Positions 23,353 through 35,248 of a stretch of 64,000 nucleotides of DNA are shown one piece after another. How positions within the stretch are numbered: the first letter of the stretch is position 1; each line of letters opens with the position of its first letter. The notes under the pieces are model-generated. The model saw only the letters and a list, made by a program, of their open reading frames with translations, did no database searches and had not been told where the DNA came from. The stretch lies in contig CM070611.1 in assembly GCA_036346395.1 (NCBI GenBank), positions 26,856,473-26,920,472 on the forward strand. Reading direction: 5' to 3'. The position numbers and the translations under genes were made by a program. Source of the DNA: Hsuehochloa calcarea (Eukaryota; Streptophyta; Magnoliopsida; Poales; Poaceae).

Positions 23353-24299
23353 GGACGCCGTCCGATTTCGATCGGACGGTGGGGAGCGGGGGAGGCGCGG
23401 GCGAACGGAGCGTCGTCCGATTTCGATCGGACGGCGGAGAAGACGAACCGGCGCGGGCGAGGGCGATGGCACCGGATCGCTATCGGACGGCCAGCAGCAA
23501 GAGGCGACGCGGCGGCGAGAGCCGCGATGATGACGACGGACGGTGGGCGCGAGGTCGAGGCGGAGGCGATCGCGCGAAGGAGGACTACCGGATGGAGATC
23601 CAACGGCCGGAGCAAGGCGACGAGGCGGCGAGCCACGCGATGACGACGGACGGCGCGATGGAAAGGGGACGCGGCGAGGGAGACAAGCGAGCACCGTCCG
23701 ATTTCGACGGACGGTGGGAAGACTGAGGGGCGCGGCGAACGGAGCGCGGATGAAGATCCGACGGCGAGGGCGATGGCGCGCGGAGAGAGAGGTCGGGCGG
23801 CAGGCGGAAGCGAGGCGGTCATGGAGGCGTGCCGGCTGGGAATAGTGATGGACCGGAGGGATTCGGCCCAAAACAGAAAAGGGAATTAATATAGTTTTTG
23901 ATTTTCAGAAATTCAAACAAAACAAAAAGGAATTTAGAAAATAGCAAATAGACTCCAAAAATTCTAGAGAAAATTCACAGAAATTCCTTGAATTATTCTG
24001 GACTTAATAAAAATACTTTTAACTTTAAATTTTCTTTTTCTTTTACAAATAAAATAATTTTTAATTTCGGGTAAAATGAAAATCAATTTCTAAAATCCAA
24101 TAAATCCAAGAAAATTCTTAAAATAATAATTTTGATTTTAAATTCCAGGAAACTCAATTAAACCAACTTTAATTTAATTGAAGTTTGATTAATTCATATT
24201 AACTGCAAATGGATTCTGAAATTTCAAATTAAGCTTTTGGCAAATAGAAGCAAATGGTTCTCTTTTTAAAATTTCAAAACTCCAAAAGCGGACGCTACA
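23353..24299 (-). mobile_element. Truncated copy of the gypsy solo LTR (part of the 2.4-kb duplication)
   Basis: Matches 6245-7190 of the solo LTR, including the ATCGGACGG palindrome array and the GACGCTACA end followed by TGATC. It is cut at the duplication breakpoint, not at an LTR end. Confidence 0.9.
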
Positions 24300-25375
24300 T
24301 GATCTCATCTCTGATGGATTCAGTAATCTCATCTCTGAGGGATTCACGAATCTACTCTCGTAGCTGTGCATCGCGCTCAGCTTTGGCTCTCTTCCTACTC
24401 CGGTACGCTTCGGAATCCGCTGGGAATCCATATTTCCATGGAACATAAAGACCAAGGCCTCTCGTGCGACCCGGGTGCTCATCGTTTCCCAAGGCCGCGG
24501 AGAGTAGATATTTCTCCCTGACTGCCTGGAATGAGCCTTAGGAAGATTGTGCACTCAGCGTTTACTGCAATAGCCCGACATGTCATTTCACTTCCTATGA
24601 AGTTATGGAGTAATTGTAAACTAGGTAGGTCGATATCGCATCAAACCTTTGGGACACTTCCTCGTCTGCGGGGTTTGGAAAGGAGATGAGCCCCAAAGAT
24701 GTGGTAGATAGCCTTGCTCTTAGCAGCCGAGCGCGATCATCAAGGATCTCAAAGAAATGGCGGGAGGCATTCAAGGTTTGCTGCCGCCTTGATCCCTCAG
24801 TTGTGGGATTTTACTAGCATACCCGGAGGTGCTAAGTCTGTGGGAATGCGTGTTTTTTACCTGACGGGCCCTGCGCGCTGCACTTTCACTCCTAAAATAA
24901 TCTGTCATCTTCTTTGCCACAAATTCTTCCCAGTACTCTTCCAAGAATGGATACTTGTAGACGGGTGTCAGATCCTTCTCCACGTAGTTCTTGACAAACG
25001 TGCTCTTGAAGTTCTTCCACGCTTTGTATGTCTGTAGCAACATGTATTGTCGCACAGAGTCCTAGTGTTGTTTCGGATCTCAAACGATCGGAAAATATAT
25101 GTCAGCACCTCACCTTTTTGAGCTTTGGTCAACTCCTTCCACGAATCGTAGGTGATGTTGACATGTTCCCGTGCAATCATTCTGATCATTCTCTGGAATG
25201 CGGATGCTGCTCGGGGAGGATTGATAGGGTCCCATACTCATCGACTCGTGATGGTAAATCGACCCGCGGGCCTTTTCGATATTCCTCTTCTTCTACCGCG
25301 CTTGGATATTCTAGAGGACGACGCATCAGATGCATGAGGCGAGGATGACGAAGAATGAGCGAAAGACATCTTCAT
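24300..25375 (-). pseudogene. Duplicated N-terminal part of the CACTA-1 gene
   Basis: Second copy of 7191-8267. It keeps the Transposase_24-like block (WKNFKSTFVKNYVEKD, YPFLEEYWEEFVAKK, about 24771-25055) and the VPWKYGFP segment. The start differs slightly: MKMSFAHSS (25375) here against MMSFAHSS in the first copy. It lacks everything downstream because the duplication ends in the gypsy LTR. Some words differ between the copies (for example 24641-24660 against 7531-7555), and most differences are small indels near CTG/CAG. It is not expected to be functional. Confidence 0.8.
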
Positions 25376-25753
25376 AAGAAATAGAAGTTCTGACACGCAT
25401 AAACATATTATCATAAGATTCGATCTCTATGTGTATATGTATACACACCAATTAATAAATAATTGGGATATGTAGGGAAGGAACTGACATATAAACATGT
25501 AAATCCTCCAAGTCATTTAAAAGGAATAATATGCTCAACACAAACATTATGTGAATAAATGAAATCAGCATAAAGCTAAGATTTAATATTTTGTTATTGC
25601 TCTCAGATGTAGAGTAATCATTCCAATTAGAGCTAAAGTTCAAATCCGATTATCAAAATAATTTCAGTACAAACTATTATCATCATAGAGCATTCATCTC
25701 AAGCCCACCATACCACATTGCAATACATTCCAATAGTAGTATCAAAACAAATA

Positions 25754-27396
25754 TGAGAGACCATGTGAAGGTCCTCCACTCTGAGTGATGAGTATTTGAC
25801 AAGTGTGTTGATTAGATTGAGAGTTGAGGTTTTCAGTTTGGACTGTTTCTGGGCTGAGTCAGGGAAATCGGAACTACCGCTGTGTATGGAGCGGAAGTTC
25901 CGATTAATCGGAACTACCGGTGTTAGAAAAAGGATCTTCCGATTTACCTGGTTTTTGGTTTCGGCTGAAGAGAATCGGAACTTCCGCACATGGGGTAGCG
26001 GAGTGTCCGATAATTCTGACATTAAGTGTGTTCTGAGATATTGGATCGGAATTAAATATCTGGGAAGTCGGTTGTTCCGGGTATCGGAAGTACCGCAGTG
26101 GTGAGCGCGGAACTTCCGATATTTCTGTCAAGTGCGGATGTTCCGGAAATCGGAACTTCCGCTGTGGTAAGTGCGGAACTTCCGATTGTGTCCAGAACTG
26201 TGCAGAGAAGGTTGAATTGTGATTTTGATTTTGTATGAGTTTGAGTCTTATACAAATATTGATGCTATGATATTGTGCAATGCTATGTGATGTGTTTTTG
26301 TCTGTGTTGACTGCAGGGCATCAAGATGGAGTCGTGGCGAGACACGTGGACCGGACTAGGCGCAGGAGGCGTTGAGGTCAGAACGGTCGGGATGTGTCGA
26401 AGACGGCGTGAATCTTGAAGCGGTTGCGAGTCGTGCACAACAAGGTGTACGGGAGGCTTCCAGAAGGTGCGTAAGGGGCGAAAGGGTTTTTTCGCAAAGC
26501 GGCAAAAGTGGAGGCGGTTCCGTTCGGGTGTAGCGGGCTTAATGGGTTGGAGGCCCATTAGCCAAGGCTATAAATAGGGGAGAACCCTGGAGTTAGGGTT
26601 AGACTTTTTGGAGAGGAAATTAGGTTTAGCTCCACCAAAAGGGTGTGTTTTGCTTTTTGAGTTTGTGGAGTTGATGAACTGAAAGCTATTGTAATCATTC
26701 CTCTTTGTGTTACCTCTGTAATCCATATTTCAATCCAATGAAATCTGAGGTTTCGATTACTTGATTTTGCAACTCTCTCTCTCTGCTCATGTTGAATATC
26801 TAGGGTTTTGTATATCTTTTGTTTCGTTCTATGAAATAGCATGAAACTTCATATCTAGAATCGTTTTGGTATTGCTATTACTTCCTCAAAGTTTCATGCT
26901 CTAAGAATCTGAGAATCTCGCTTATCATTGGTTTTGGTCTTTCTTGTCCCTTCTTCAAGAAATCCGTTTTTGGTTCGATTATTGAATCTTTGGTTGCGAT
27001 TCTTCTCCATAAGGTCAAGATGAGGTTTAGGATGATGTCCTGTAAAACTTGACCTGAGAAGAGCACTCAAGATTAAGTAGTTTGGATTTTGGGCAAAAAC
27101 CGAGCGTTCATTCTTGGTCGGGATAATCGAGCTTCCGATTTTATGCAATGAAGTACATAAGCGGAACTTCCGCGATATACATCTGCGGAACTACATAGCG
27201 GAACTTCCGCAATCATCGCCTGAACTTCCGATTTCCAGAAGAACAGCCTGAAACTTGTTTTTGTTATTTGATCTTGTTTCATTTACTTTCTTTAGATCTT
27301 CAGAGATATTTGTAGGCTGGTTTTGAATACATTGAAGGGGAGTATTATTTTTAAAGCACCATTCACCCCCCCCTCTGTTGCCATTTCGGTCCTTCA
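25754..27396 (+). mobile_element. Complete copia A LTR forming the right end of the element
   Basis: 1643 bp, TGAGAGACC to CATTTCGGTCCTTCA, with AAATA on both sides (25749-25753 and 27397-27401). The left AAATA belongs to the copied flank and the right one is the true TSD. TATA box at 26569-26576. Several CGGAAGTTCCG-like palindromes are better preserved here than in the 5' LTR, though those at 27130-27230 are damaged. Confidence 0.93.
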
Positions 27397-27401
27397 AAAT
27401 A

Positions 27402-28343
27402 CCATCTGAATCACTGAGTAGAATAAATACAAATTCCCAAAACAAGTACAACACCTCATACTACTCAGTGTTTGAACCAGATACATGAGTCCATGAGGAC
27501 CATGACAGCATGGCAGATTATTGATAGAAAGAGTGAGGGAAAAGGGCATCGGGGTCGGCAACTCGGTATTGGTTACCTTTGGGCATCGAGGAGAAGGACG
27601 AGTAGGGAGTAGTACCAGAGCAGTGGGGCGGCGTCGAAGGGGAGGTGCGCTGGGCTCGGGGGAGGAGGAGGAGGGCTAGGGGCAGGAGGCACGCATATAA
27701 CAATTTGGTGTTAAATATTAAATTAATTCATTAGTATACTATAGATGCAACTTTTGATATGTCTTTCGAAATATGTATTTCTAATGAACTGAAAAAACAG
27801 CAATGCACTATAGGGTTAGGTTGTTCACCATAAATACATTATAGATAGTCCGTGCCCAACTTCAGATGGCAAGAAACCAACACTTGCAAAACAACAGAAA
27901 AAGATAGATATAACCAGCTTCAATTCTCTCTTTTCCGATCTAAACCATCTTCAATTCTGTCTCTTTACCAAGCTAGATCTAGAATACAATGCAGGGAACA
28001 AATTATGTACTAACCATCGATAGTCAAGGATAAATTACCAAATCCGTGGTCTCCTTTCACTAAATTGCCTGAAAGCCCTACATCCAAAGAACAGCGATGC
28101 AAAGTGAGAATAGAGCTGAAATTTAAGACTGATCGATCTGTGAGGGTCGGTTCTTCAATAAATGAGATTATCACAGATGATTTATATACAAACCGTCTGT
28201 GATGAGGACAGGAAGTCACAGACTGAAGAAGAACCACCTGTGATATTTAGTAATATTATAGGTGGTTCTTCTTCAGAACCGTCTATGATACTTTGCAGAC
28301 GGTTTTTAACAAGAACCATCTATGATATTACCTCTTCACATAC
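27402..28343 (-). other. CACTA-1 sequence upstream of its gene, with subterminal repeats
   Basis: 27402-28140 has no convincing ORF; a GC-rich stretch at 27540-27700 may be an untranslated first exon. From about 28140 there are repeats near ACCGTCTGTGATG (28193, 28276, 28311) and inverted versions (CAGACGGTTTT at about 28294), typical CACTA subterminal binding sites for the transposase. Interrupted at 28343 by copia B and resumed at 39053. Confidence 0.6.
28224..28275. repeat. 16-bp perfect inverted repeat in the CACTA-1 subterminal region
   Basis: TGAAGAAGAACCACCT at 28224-28239 and its exact complement at 28260-28275, separated by 20 bases. It could form a hairpin or present paired transposase sites. 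Confidence 0.85.
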
Positions 28344-30107
28344 TGTTGGACCGAAAAGACGACTAGAGGGGGGGGTGAATAGGAGCACGCTCACTTTTTC
28401 ACAAATACTGGATTCAAAATAATTTCACTCCAGTAGCTATGGAAGCTATGAAGATCAGTATATCAGTACAGCGGAAGACTAATATTGAATCCAATAAACA
28501 CCCCTAAGCAATACTACAAAAGATCAAGCACAAGATAACAAATCACAGTGCACTGCCAGTCAGACCGCTTGCTCAAGGGTAGTCAGACCGATATCCGGCC
28601 GGTCTGACCGGTGGCTCTGGCGGTCGATCGACCGTAGACCTCGAAGCGTAACCGATCACACGATGACGAAGATGAAATTAGATGAAACTTTTGATCTACT
28701 AATCAAAACTTAATGAAACATGGAACACACCTTCTCTATGATATCAGGAACCTATTCCAATCGAAGATTATTATAATTATTGGAAGAATAGAGATCTTTT
28801 TCGATTTGATTGAAGAAGGGTTCAAAACCGGGTCAAAACAAAAACTTGATCCAAGATCTTACTCGTGTGTGATTGATGATCAAGATGATCCTAGATAGGT
28901 TCCCACACTTCACAACAAGCTAGATCACGTGAAGAATTCAATCAAAAACTCGCGGATCAAAGAAAGATACAAAATCATCAAATATAGAGAAAGAACGCAA
29001 TGAGATAAAACATTGATCAAACTTTCCTTTGATTGATTGATATGATCTGGACTTACAGCCACTCCATCAATGGAGGACAATGCTCAATCAAAGAGCACGA
29101 AAATCACATCAAACTATCGAGAACCCTAGCCTCCACAAAATCTCTCCCTAAGAAAATTAGAGTTTACAAAAATTGCAAAAAGAGACGAAGAGCAGGTGCA
29201 GCCACCTCCCTCTCCTATTTATAGTGGAGGCTTAGACCTTCTAGAAGTTTGACTCTATTGGGCTCCTGTTAAGGCCCAAAACAAACGGGACACTTACGCA
29301 CGCATTTTAATGCGCCGCCTTTAACACGCCTTGACCTAACTAGCTACACCTTGCGCCATCTTGCTCCTCGGATTAGCTAATAGGTCACCCTTGTCCATCT
29401 TGCAACACGCTTGAGTACATTGACCTCAACCGGCATCGTCGATCGTTCTGGACCTTAGCTCTCCAAGCCTAGTCCCAATCATCCTCGCCGTTGACCGTTG
29501 TGGACCACCAAGCAACCTGCACAACAATAGACAAGTAAACCGAATTTGGGAACAAATTCTTCACAACTTACCAATGTTAGTAAAACATGCATCATGCAAC
29601 ATATATGCCACAAACTCATGACTTTGACCTAACAATCGAGAATCGCCGCCACGACGGTGACGAACAATCGAAAACCGGTCGATCGCTTCTAGTGCGGTCG
29701 ATCCGCCCCCCGCCGGTCGATCTTGACTATTTGCCGGTCACACCGCCAATAATGACTTAGTCGATTTTCAACCTCTAAAAACCGAAACCTACTGGAAATT
29801 TCAAACCAATAGAACTTTTGAGTAGAGACCCCAAAAATTATGAGAACAAGTGCAATAGAATCCCCTCTATTGCCTACATACTCTATTTTTAGCCCAACTC
29901 AAGCCAATACTTTGGTAACGGGCCGATCGCTTGCTCCGGTACGGCCGACCGGTCCGAATTTGTCGAACCGCCACCCTAGTGGTCGACCGGTTATAGCTCG
30001 ACAAAGATGCCAACTTTACCGAAAATACGTGAAAGGACAAACCGTAAACGCCATTGCCAATTGTTACATCATCCTAAGATCTGGAGCATATCGCCATGAC
30101 ATCCACA
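28344..30107 (-). mobile_element. 3' LTR of copia B
   Basis: 1764 bp. On the plus strand it starts TGTTGGACCGAAAAG and ends GACATCCACA. It matches 37287-39047 and the solo LTRs at 1916-3734 and 40744-42504. It has GGTCNGACC palindrome clusters at about 28555-28630 and 29685-29970, and a TATA box (plus strand TATTTATA, about 29216-29223). Confidence 0.95.
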
Positions 30108-31919
30108 ATCTCCCCCTTGATGAACACATTGGAAAAAATCCAGAAAATGTAATTTGAATGTTTGAAAAGTAAAATACTTTCGTTTTCGTACAAAGGCACA
30201 ACTTGGTCCATAAGCAAGAAAAAGCAATGGAAATGACCAAGCTGGCATCAGAATAGCATAGGCATGTCAGATAAGGCAAAAGAAAATATAAAAACTTTGA
30301 TTTCTAGAAAAGAGTAAAAAATCTCACTTAAGGTCCATATGAAAAAAGAATTGTTCAATTGACCTATGATCATTGTGAGGACAAATAAATGCAATTCAAG
30401 TTCGTAAAAGTCTATAAAACAATAAGAATGTAATTCAAAACTCCCCTCACTATGATCCTCAAATTTTAGAAAATTTCAAATTCTCTAATTTCTCCCCCTT
30501 TTATCATTTTTATATATCTTCTTCCCTTTGTACAACAATGATATATCTTCTCCACCAACATTGAAATATCTTCTCCCCCTTTGACAATGGAGTCATCAAG
30601 GAATCACGCCTTCCTCTCATCCAAAGATAACAAATGCAGAATGAAGAAAGAAGCATAAGAAGGAGTATGCATGGAGTGCAATGCATTAACTTTATTTTTT
30701 TTGTATTTTTCAATTTTTGATTACAAGAAGCTTTGAAGAATACCCAAAAGAAGAAGATAGCATCTCTAATATTGCACAAACTGCATATCAAGCCTAACAA
30801 AGCTAACATGATCATGATAAGACATATATATCAAAGCTAAGCACGAAGGCTCAAAAGTAAAGCAATAGATTTGATCAATTTAAGCAAAACTTCAAATTCA
30901 GCAAGTTCATCAACATGGATCCTAAAGTGAAACTGGCCATGTCAAAATATCAAAGTAAGATCAAAAATCTAACAAAGACCACATTAAGAGTCTACCAGGT
31001 CCTGTATTGAATCATTTTGCTCAAATTTCTCAAATGCCCATTTTTCAACAGATTTTTCATTTGCACTGAATATTGAACTTGACTAATGATCTAACTTAGT
31101 GACAAGATCCTGGACTAGGAGCCATTCACAAACTCATCCTAAGTTTTGATCAGAAGTTGATGAAAGGTATATCTTAGTGAAGAAGATTCTGGACTAGGAG
31201 CCATCCACAAACTCTTCCCAAGCTTCTACCAGGGCGACAAATCTTGAGGTTCATGTCATTTCTGACAAGCAGTCCCCATGAGATCGTCTGGATCATCAAA
31301 CTATCTCCAAGTTCATGTCTTTGACAAGCAGTCTAGTAAGAATAGTTTGGCACAATTTAAGCATAAGACAATCTTGATTTTTCATATTTCACAAGAGCAG
31401 TTTTAGGATCTCAAGAACACAAGAAGCTCAAGTAATGGTCAATTTTAGATTCAAGAGCTAACAAAACAATTCTGACAGGGCCAATGTCACAAAAGAAGCA
31501 CTAATTGCGCAAGTCGCTAAAACATCCACAAATTGTAATTTTTTAGTTCGAGTTGTTTTAGAGTTCTAGTTCATACAACAAAGACTTATCTGTATATGTG
31601 AAAGCATGATAATTCTAGCAATTCAAAGAACTAGACATGGCATTGAGCAAGAATTAAAATACTAACGCTCCAAAGGGTAATAGGCAAAGCTCAATCAATT
31701 TTAAAAGATAAGCAGAAAAAAAACTTATATTACAATGCATGTTTTTGGATACCACTTGTTGGGTTTTTCATACCACTTGTTGGATTTTTCATATGAATGC
31801 AATATGATACAATGAGATGCAGTAAAAGTCTAAAAGGTTCAAAAATATCAATAAATTCAGAAAAGAACAAGAAAAGATAAAAATGAACAAGGTAAGATCA
31901 GAAAAGATCGAACTCCCCC
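30108..31919 (-). other. Copia B spacer between RNase H and 3' LTR
   Basis: About 1.8 kb without an envelope-like or other convincing ORF. On the minus strand three tracts of the AAGGGGGAGA type end near 30108, 30491 and 30571; the one at 30108 abuts the LTR. A diverged version of the block shared by copia A and C lies at about 31245-31295. Confidence 0.75.
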
Positions 31920-34890
31920 TCAAACCAACCCATAGGGATAAATTACCCCTAACTCACTTCTCAAGGTGGCAAACCTAGTTGGGTCTAAAGGCTTGGTGAG
32001 GATATCAGCCAGTTGAGCCTCGGACTCTACAAAGTGTTGCACAATATCACCTTTCTTGACATGGTCTCTAAGGAAGTGATAGCGAATATCTATGTTCTTG
32101 GTTCTAGAGTGTTGCATAGGGTTCTTAGCAATATTAATGGCAGAAGTGTTATCACAGAAAAGAGGAACACTAGCAAAATTTAACCTATAATCCTTAAGAG
32201 TGGTTACCATCCACAAAATCTGACTACAGCAACTAGCAGCAGCTACATATTCAGATTCAGCAGTGGATTGTGCAACAGAAAACTGCTTCCTAGAAGACCA
32301 AGATACAAGAGAAGGGCCTAGGAAGTGACAAGCGCTTGAGGTACTCTTCCTATCATCCGACAGCCCGCAAAATCAGAATCAGAAAACCCCCGAATGGACA
32401 AAAATAAAGAACATGAATACCAAATACCATACAGAAGGGTAGAGTGTAAATACCTGAATATGCGCTTAACGGCTTGGCGATGGGAAGTCCTCGGAGACGC
32501 CTGAAACCTCACACAAAGGCAGACCGTGAAGTGGATGTCCGGTCTCGAGGCCGTCAGGTACAGAAGGGAACTGATCATGCTGCGGTACTCGCGTTGATCC
32601 ACGGCTTCTTCTTCCTCATATGGATCCAAAACTGTCGAAGTTGCCATGGTAGTGGAGACTGGCTTGCAGTCACCCATGTTGAAACGTTTAAACAAGTCCT
32701 TAGTGTACTTCGTCTAATGGATGAAGATCCCTTTCTTGCATTGCTTAATTTGAAGCCCTAAAAAGTAATTAAGCTCTCCCATCATACTCATCTCAAATTC
32801 CCTGAACATAGTCCCAGAAAAGCTGGAAACAAGAGCATGAGAAGAACCACCAAAGATAATATCATCAACGTAAATTTGAGCAAGTAGGAAGTCATTACCA
32901 CGCCTAAGAATGAACAAAGTCTTGTCTACCTTACCCATCTCAAAGACATGATTTGGGTACTTGGGATTCTCAAAGCCCGGGGGTTGCCTAACATAAACTT
33001 CCTCCTCAATGAAACCATTTAAAAATGCACTTTTGACATCTATCTGATATAATCTAAAGCCCTTAGATGCAGCAAATGCAAACAGAATGCGAATGGCTTC
33101 TAGTCTAGCAACAGGAGCAAATGCCTCATCAAAATCCAATCCCTCAACTTGGCTAAACCCCTGAGCTATCAACCTAGCCTTGTTTCTAATTACAGAACTA
33201 TCCTCATTTTGTTTGTTTTTAAAACCCAATGGTTCCTATAATATTATGGCCACTAGGAGGTTCTACTAGGTTCCAAACCTTATTCCTCTCAAAATTATCT
33301 AACTCCTCATGCATGGCATTAACCCAGCTAGAATCTGATAAAGCATGTGATATATCGCGGGGTTCAAAAGAAGCAACAAATGTAGAGTGAGAATAGAGAT
33401 TTGGATCATGATACTTGGAGCGAGTGACTCGCTCAAGAAGATTACCAATTATCTGATCCGGAGGGTGCTGCCTTTGAATGTGAAATGGTGCACCCGGAGA
33501 GGAAAGCATCTCTTCAACCTCCGCAGTACTACTAATGATGAAGATGCAGCAGAGCCTCATCTCAAGGCGAAGTAGTCACAAAGAGGTTCGTGTTGGAATA
33601 GGAGCGCCAACAAAGCAGAGGTGGAAGAACATCAAATCCTTCATCATCTTCCTCTATGAATATGCTCTCATCACCTGTGTATCACTTCAAATATCTAATC
33701 TAGCTCCAGGGCTAGTCTCATCAAAATTGACATTGCATGTCTCCTGAACAAGGTTAGTTTCAACATTAAAAACTCAAAACCTCCTGTCTTCGTAATAAAA
33801 CATTTAGATCCAAAGACTCGAAAATGCGAGACAGAGGGTTTTCTACAAAACGAAGCTCATAAGGCCTTGCCCAAAGAAGGTCTCACAAAGACACGATTAG
33901 CAATATGGCAAGCAAGAGCAACAGCTTTCGCTTAAAACCTCCTTGGTGTACTATAGTCATCTAGCATCGCCCTAGCCATCTCGACTGTGGTCTGTTCTTC
34001 CTATCCACAACGCCATTCTATTGAGGGACGTGTGGAGAAAAGAACGATGCTCAATTCCACACTCAAAGACAAAAAAATGAGGTATTCTTGAACTCCATGC
34101 CATTGTCATGCGGATCGCCTCAAGGCACCTAGAAGTTCGAAGCCAAACGCAGAACAAGATCATGATAAAATCAAAAGCTTCATCCTTCAAGCAAGAAAGA
34201 ACACGCAAGTGTATCTAGAAAAATAATCGACTATGACAAGAATGTACCATTTTCCACCAACCGACCGAACCATAGCAGACCAACAAGATCCATATGAAGC
34301 AACCGTCCCGGTCCGTACCATTACCATAGTCACCGAAGGGTGTGAGGTAGAAACTTGCTTGCCATGCCTACAGGGCGCACAAATAGCATCTTTGACGGCT
34401 TTGAGTTTGGGCAAACCTCTCATAAGCTCAAGGTTGCTAACTCGCGTCGATGGTCAAAACCAAAGTGTCCCAAACGACGATGCCAAAGTCGAAATTAGAA
34501 GAAGAAGATGAAATCAAGCATTTTAGAGAACCAAAGAAGAGATTCGTAAAAGTCACCCAAAAATCCTAGCAACTCTAGTAATTCCAAAAACAAACTCACC
34601 AATTGAATCAAGCACCGGACAAGCATTTTTCTTAAATATAGTCTCATATCCATCATCAAGAAGTTGAGAGACAGAAAGCAAATTAAATCTTAGCTTGTCC
34701 ACAAGGGCGACGTCCTTGAGGATGAAACTGTCGTTCACCCTAATCTATCTCGTTCCTTCAATCCGCCCTTGTTTATCATCTCCAAAAGTGATGAAATCAT
34801 CACCGTCGACCGCGTGAAAGAGGTGAACCATCTTGAGTCTCTCGGTCATGTGGAGTGAACAAAGGAGTCGACGAACCACGTGTCCTTCCT
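31920..34890 (-). pseudogene. Copia B pol: protease, integrase, reverse transcriptase, RNase H
   Basis: The protease site is degraded (WFVDSF near 34880). Integrase shows GLPKLKAVKDAICAPCRHGK and WYILVIVDYFSRYT (34187-34423), the latter carrying the first catalytic Asp, then frameshifted segments to about 33600. Reverse transcriptase (32714-33229) is open and has VKSAFLNGFIEEEVYV and YVDDIIFGGSS, but the sequence passes directly from NHVF to EMGKVDK near 32938-32950. It thereby lacks the roughly 33 residues with the ALYGLKQAPRAWY block that copia C keeps. RNase H covers 32695-31920 with SMISSLLYLTASRPD, an ESEYVAAA segment near 32255 and VPLFCDNTSAINIAKNP, ending at a stop at 31920. This is the best preserved RT of the three, yet inactive because of the deletion. 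Confidence 0.9.
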
Positions 34891-35248
34891 CTTTCTGCGG
34901 TAATCCTGAAAATTAAGGAACAGAAGAACGATGTGTCTCAATACTGGGGTTAGTTAAACAAGACTTAGGAGGGGTTAGTTAAACAAGACTTAGAAACCCA
35001 AGATCGAGACACACGTCTCATGAGTAGTATGCAAAGCGTATGCTATCCTTGATTTTATTTAAAGTTCGGTCATGAGCAATGGTTAAAGTAACGTGATAGT
35101 TATCCTGTTTAGGAACATGATGATGAGCATGTGACACAAATCCTAAGCCAGGTTTATTCTTTTTTATGTTACCCTGTCTCATAGAAGCTCTAGGTTGATT
35201 AGATGAAGTTCTAGTAAAAATTTTATTATCATTTTTCAACCTACGCTA

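Larger units (their letters stand above)
23353..25753 (+). repeat. 2.4-kb copy of the left flank of copia A, inside its 3' LTR
   Basis: Corresponds base for base, apart from small indels, to about 6245-8645: the last 945 bp of the gypsy LTR (to 24299), the TGATC duplication, the start of the CACTA-1 gene and its upstream DNA up to AAATA. It then leads into a full copia A LTR at 25754. The left breakpoint has no obvious homology. Confidence 0.92.
8646..27396 (+). mobile_element. Copia A: Sirevirus-type element with a nested gypsy and a split 3' LTR
   Basis: The outer ends are TGAGAGACC (8646) and GGTCCTTCA (27396), with matching TSDs AAATA at 8641-8645 and 27397-27401. The internal region has a primer site, gag, protease, integrase, reverse transcriptase and RNase H in copia order, then a long spacer with two AAGGGGGAG-type tracts. 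Gypsy G1 (16420-21404) sits at the end of pol. The 3' LTR starts at 23306, breaks off after 47 bp, and resumes as a complete LTR at 25754 behind a copy of the 5' flank. All coding parts are frameshifted. Confidence 0.9.

Noticed and set aside
24300..25375. A second independent CACTA gene
   Set aside because: It is part of the 2.4-kb flank copy, with the same gypsy LTR remainder and the same AAATA junction as 6245-8645, so it is a duplication and not a separate insertion.
27518..27703. Small Leu/Pro-rich ORF on the minus strand
   Set aside because: No similarity recognised and no codon signal; probably untranslated CACTA-1 sequence.
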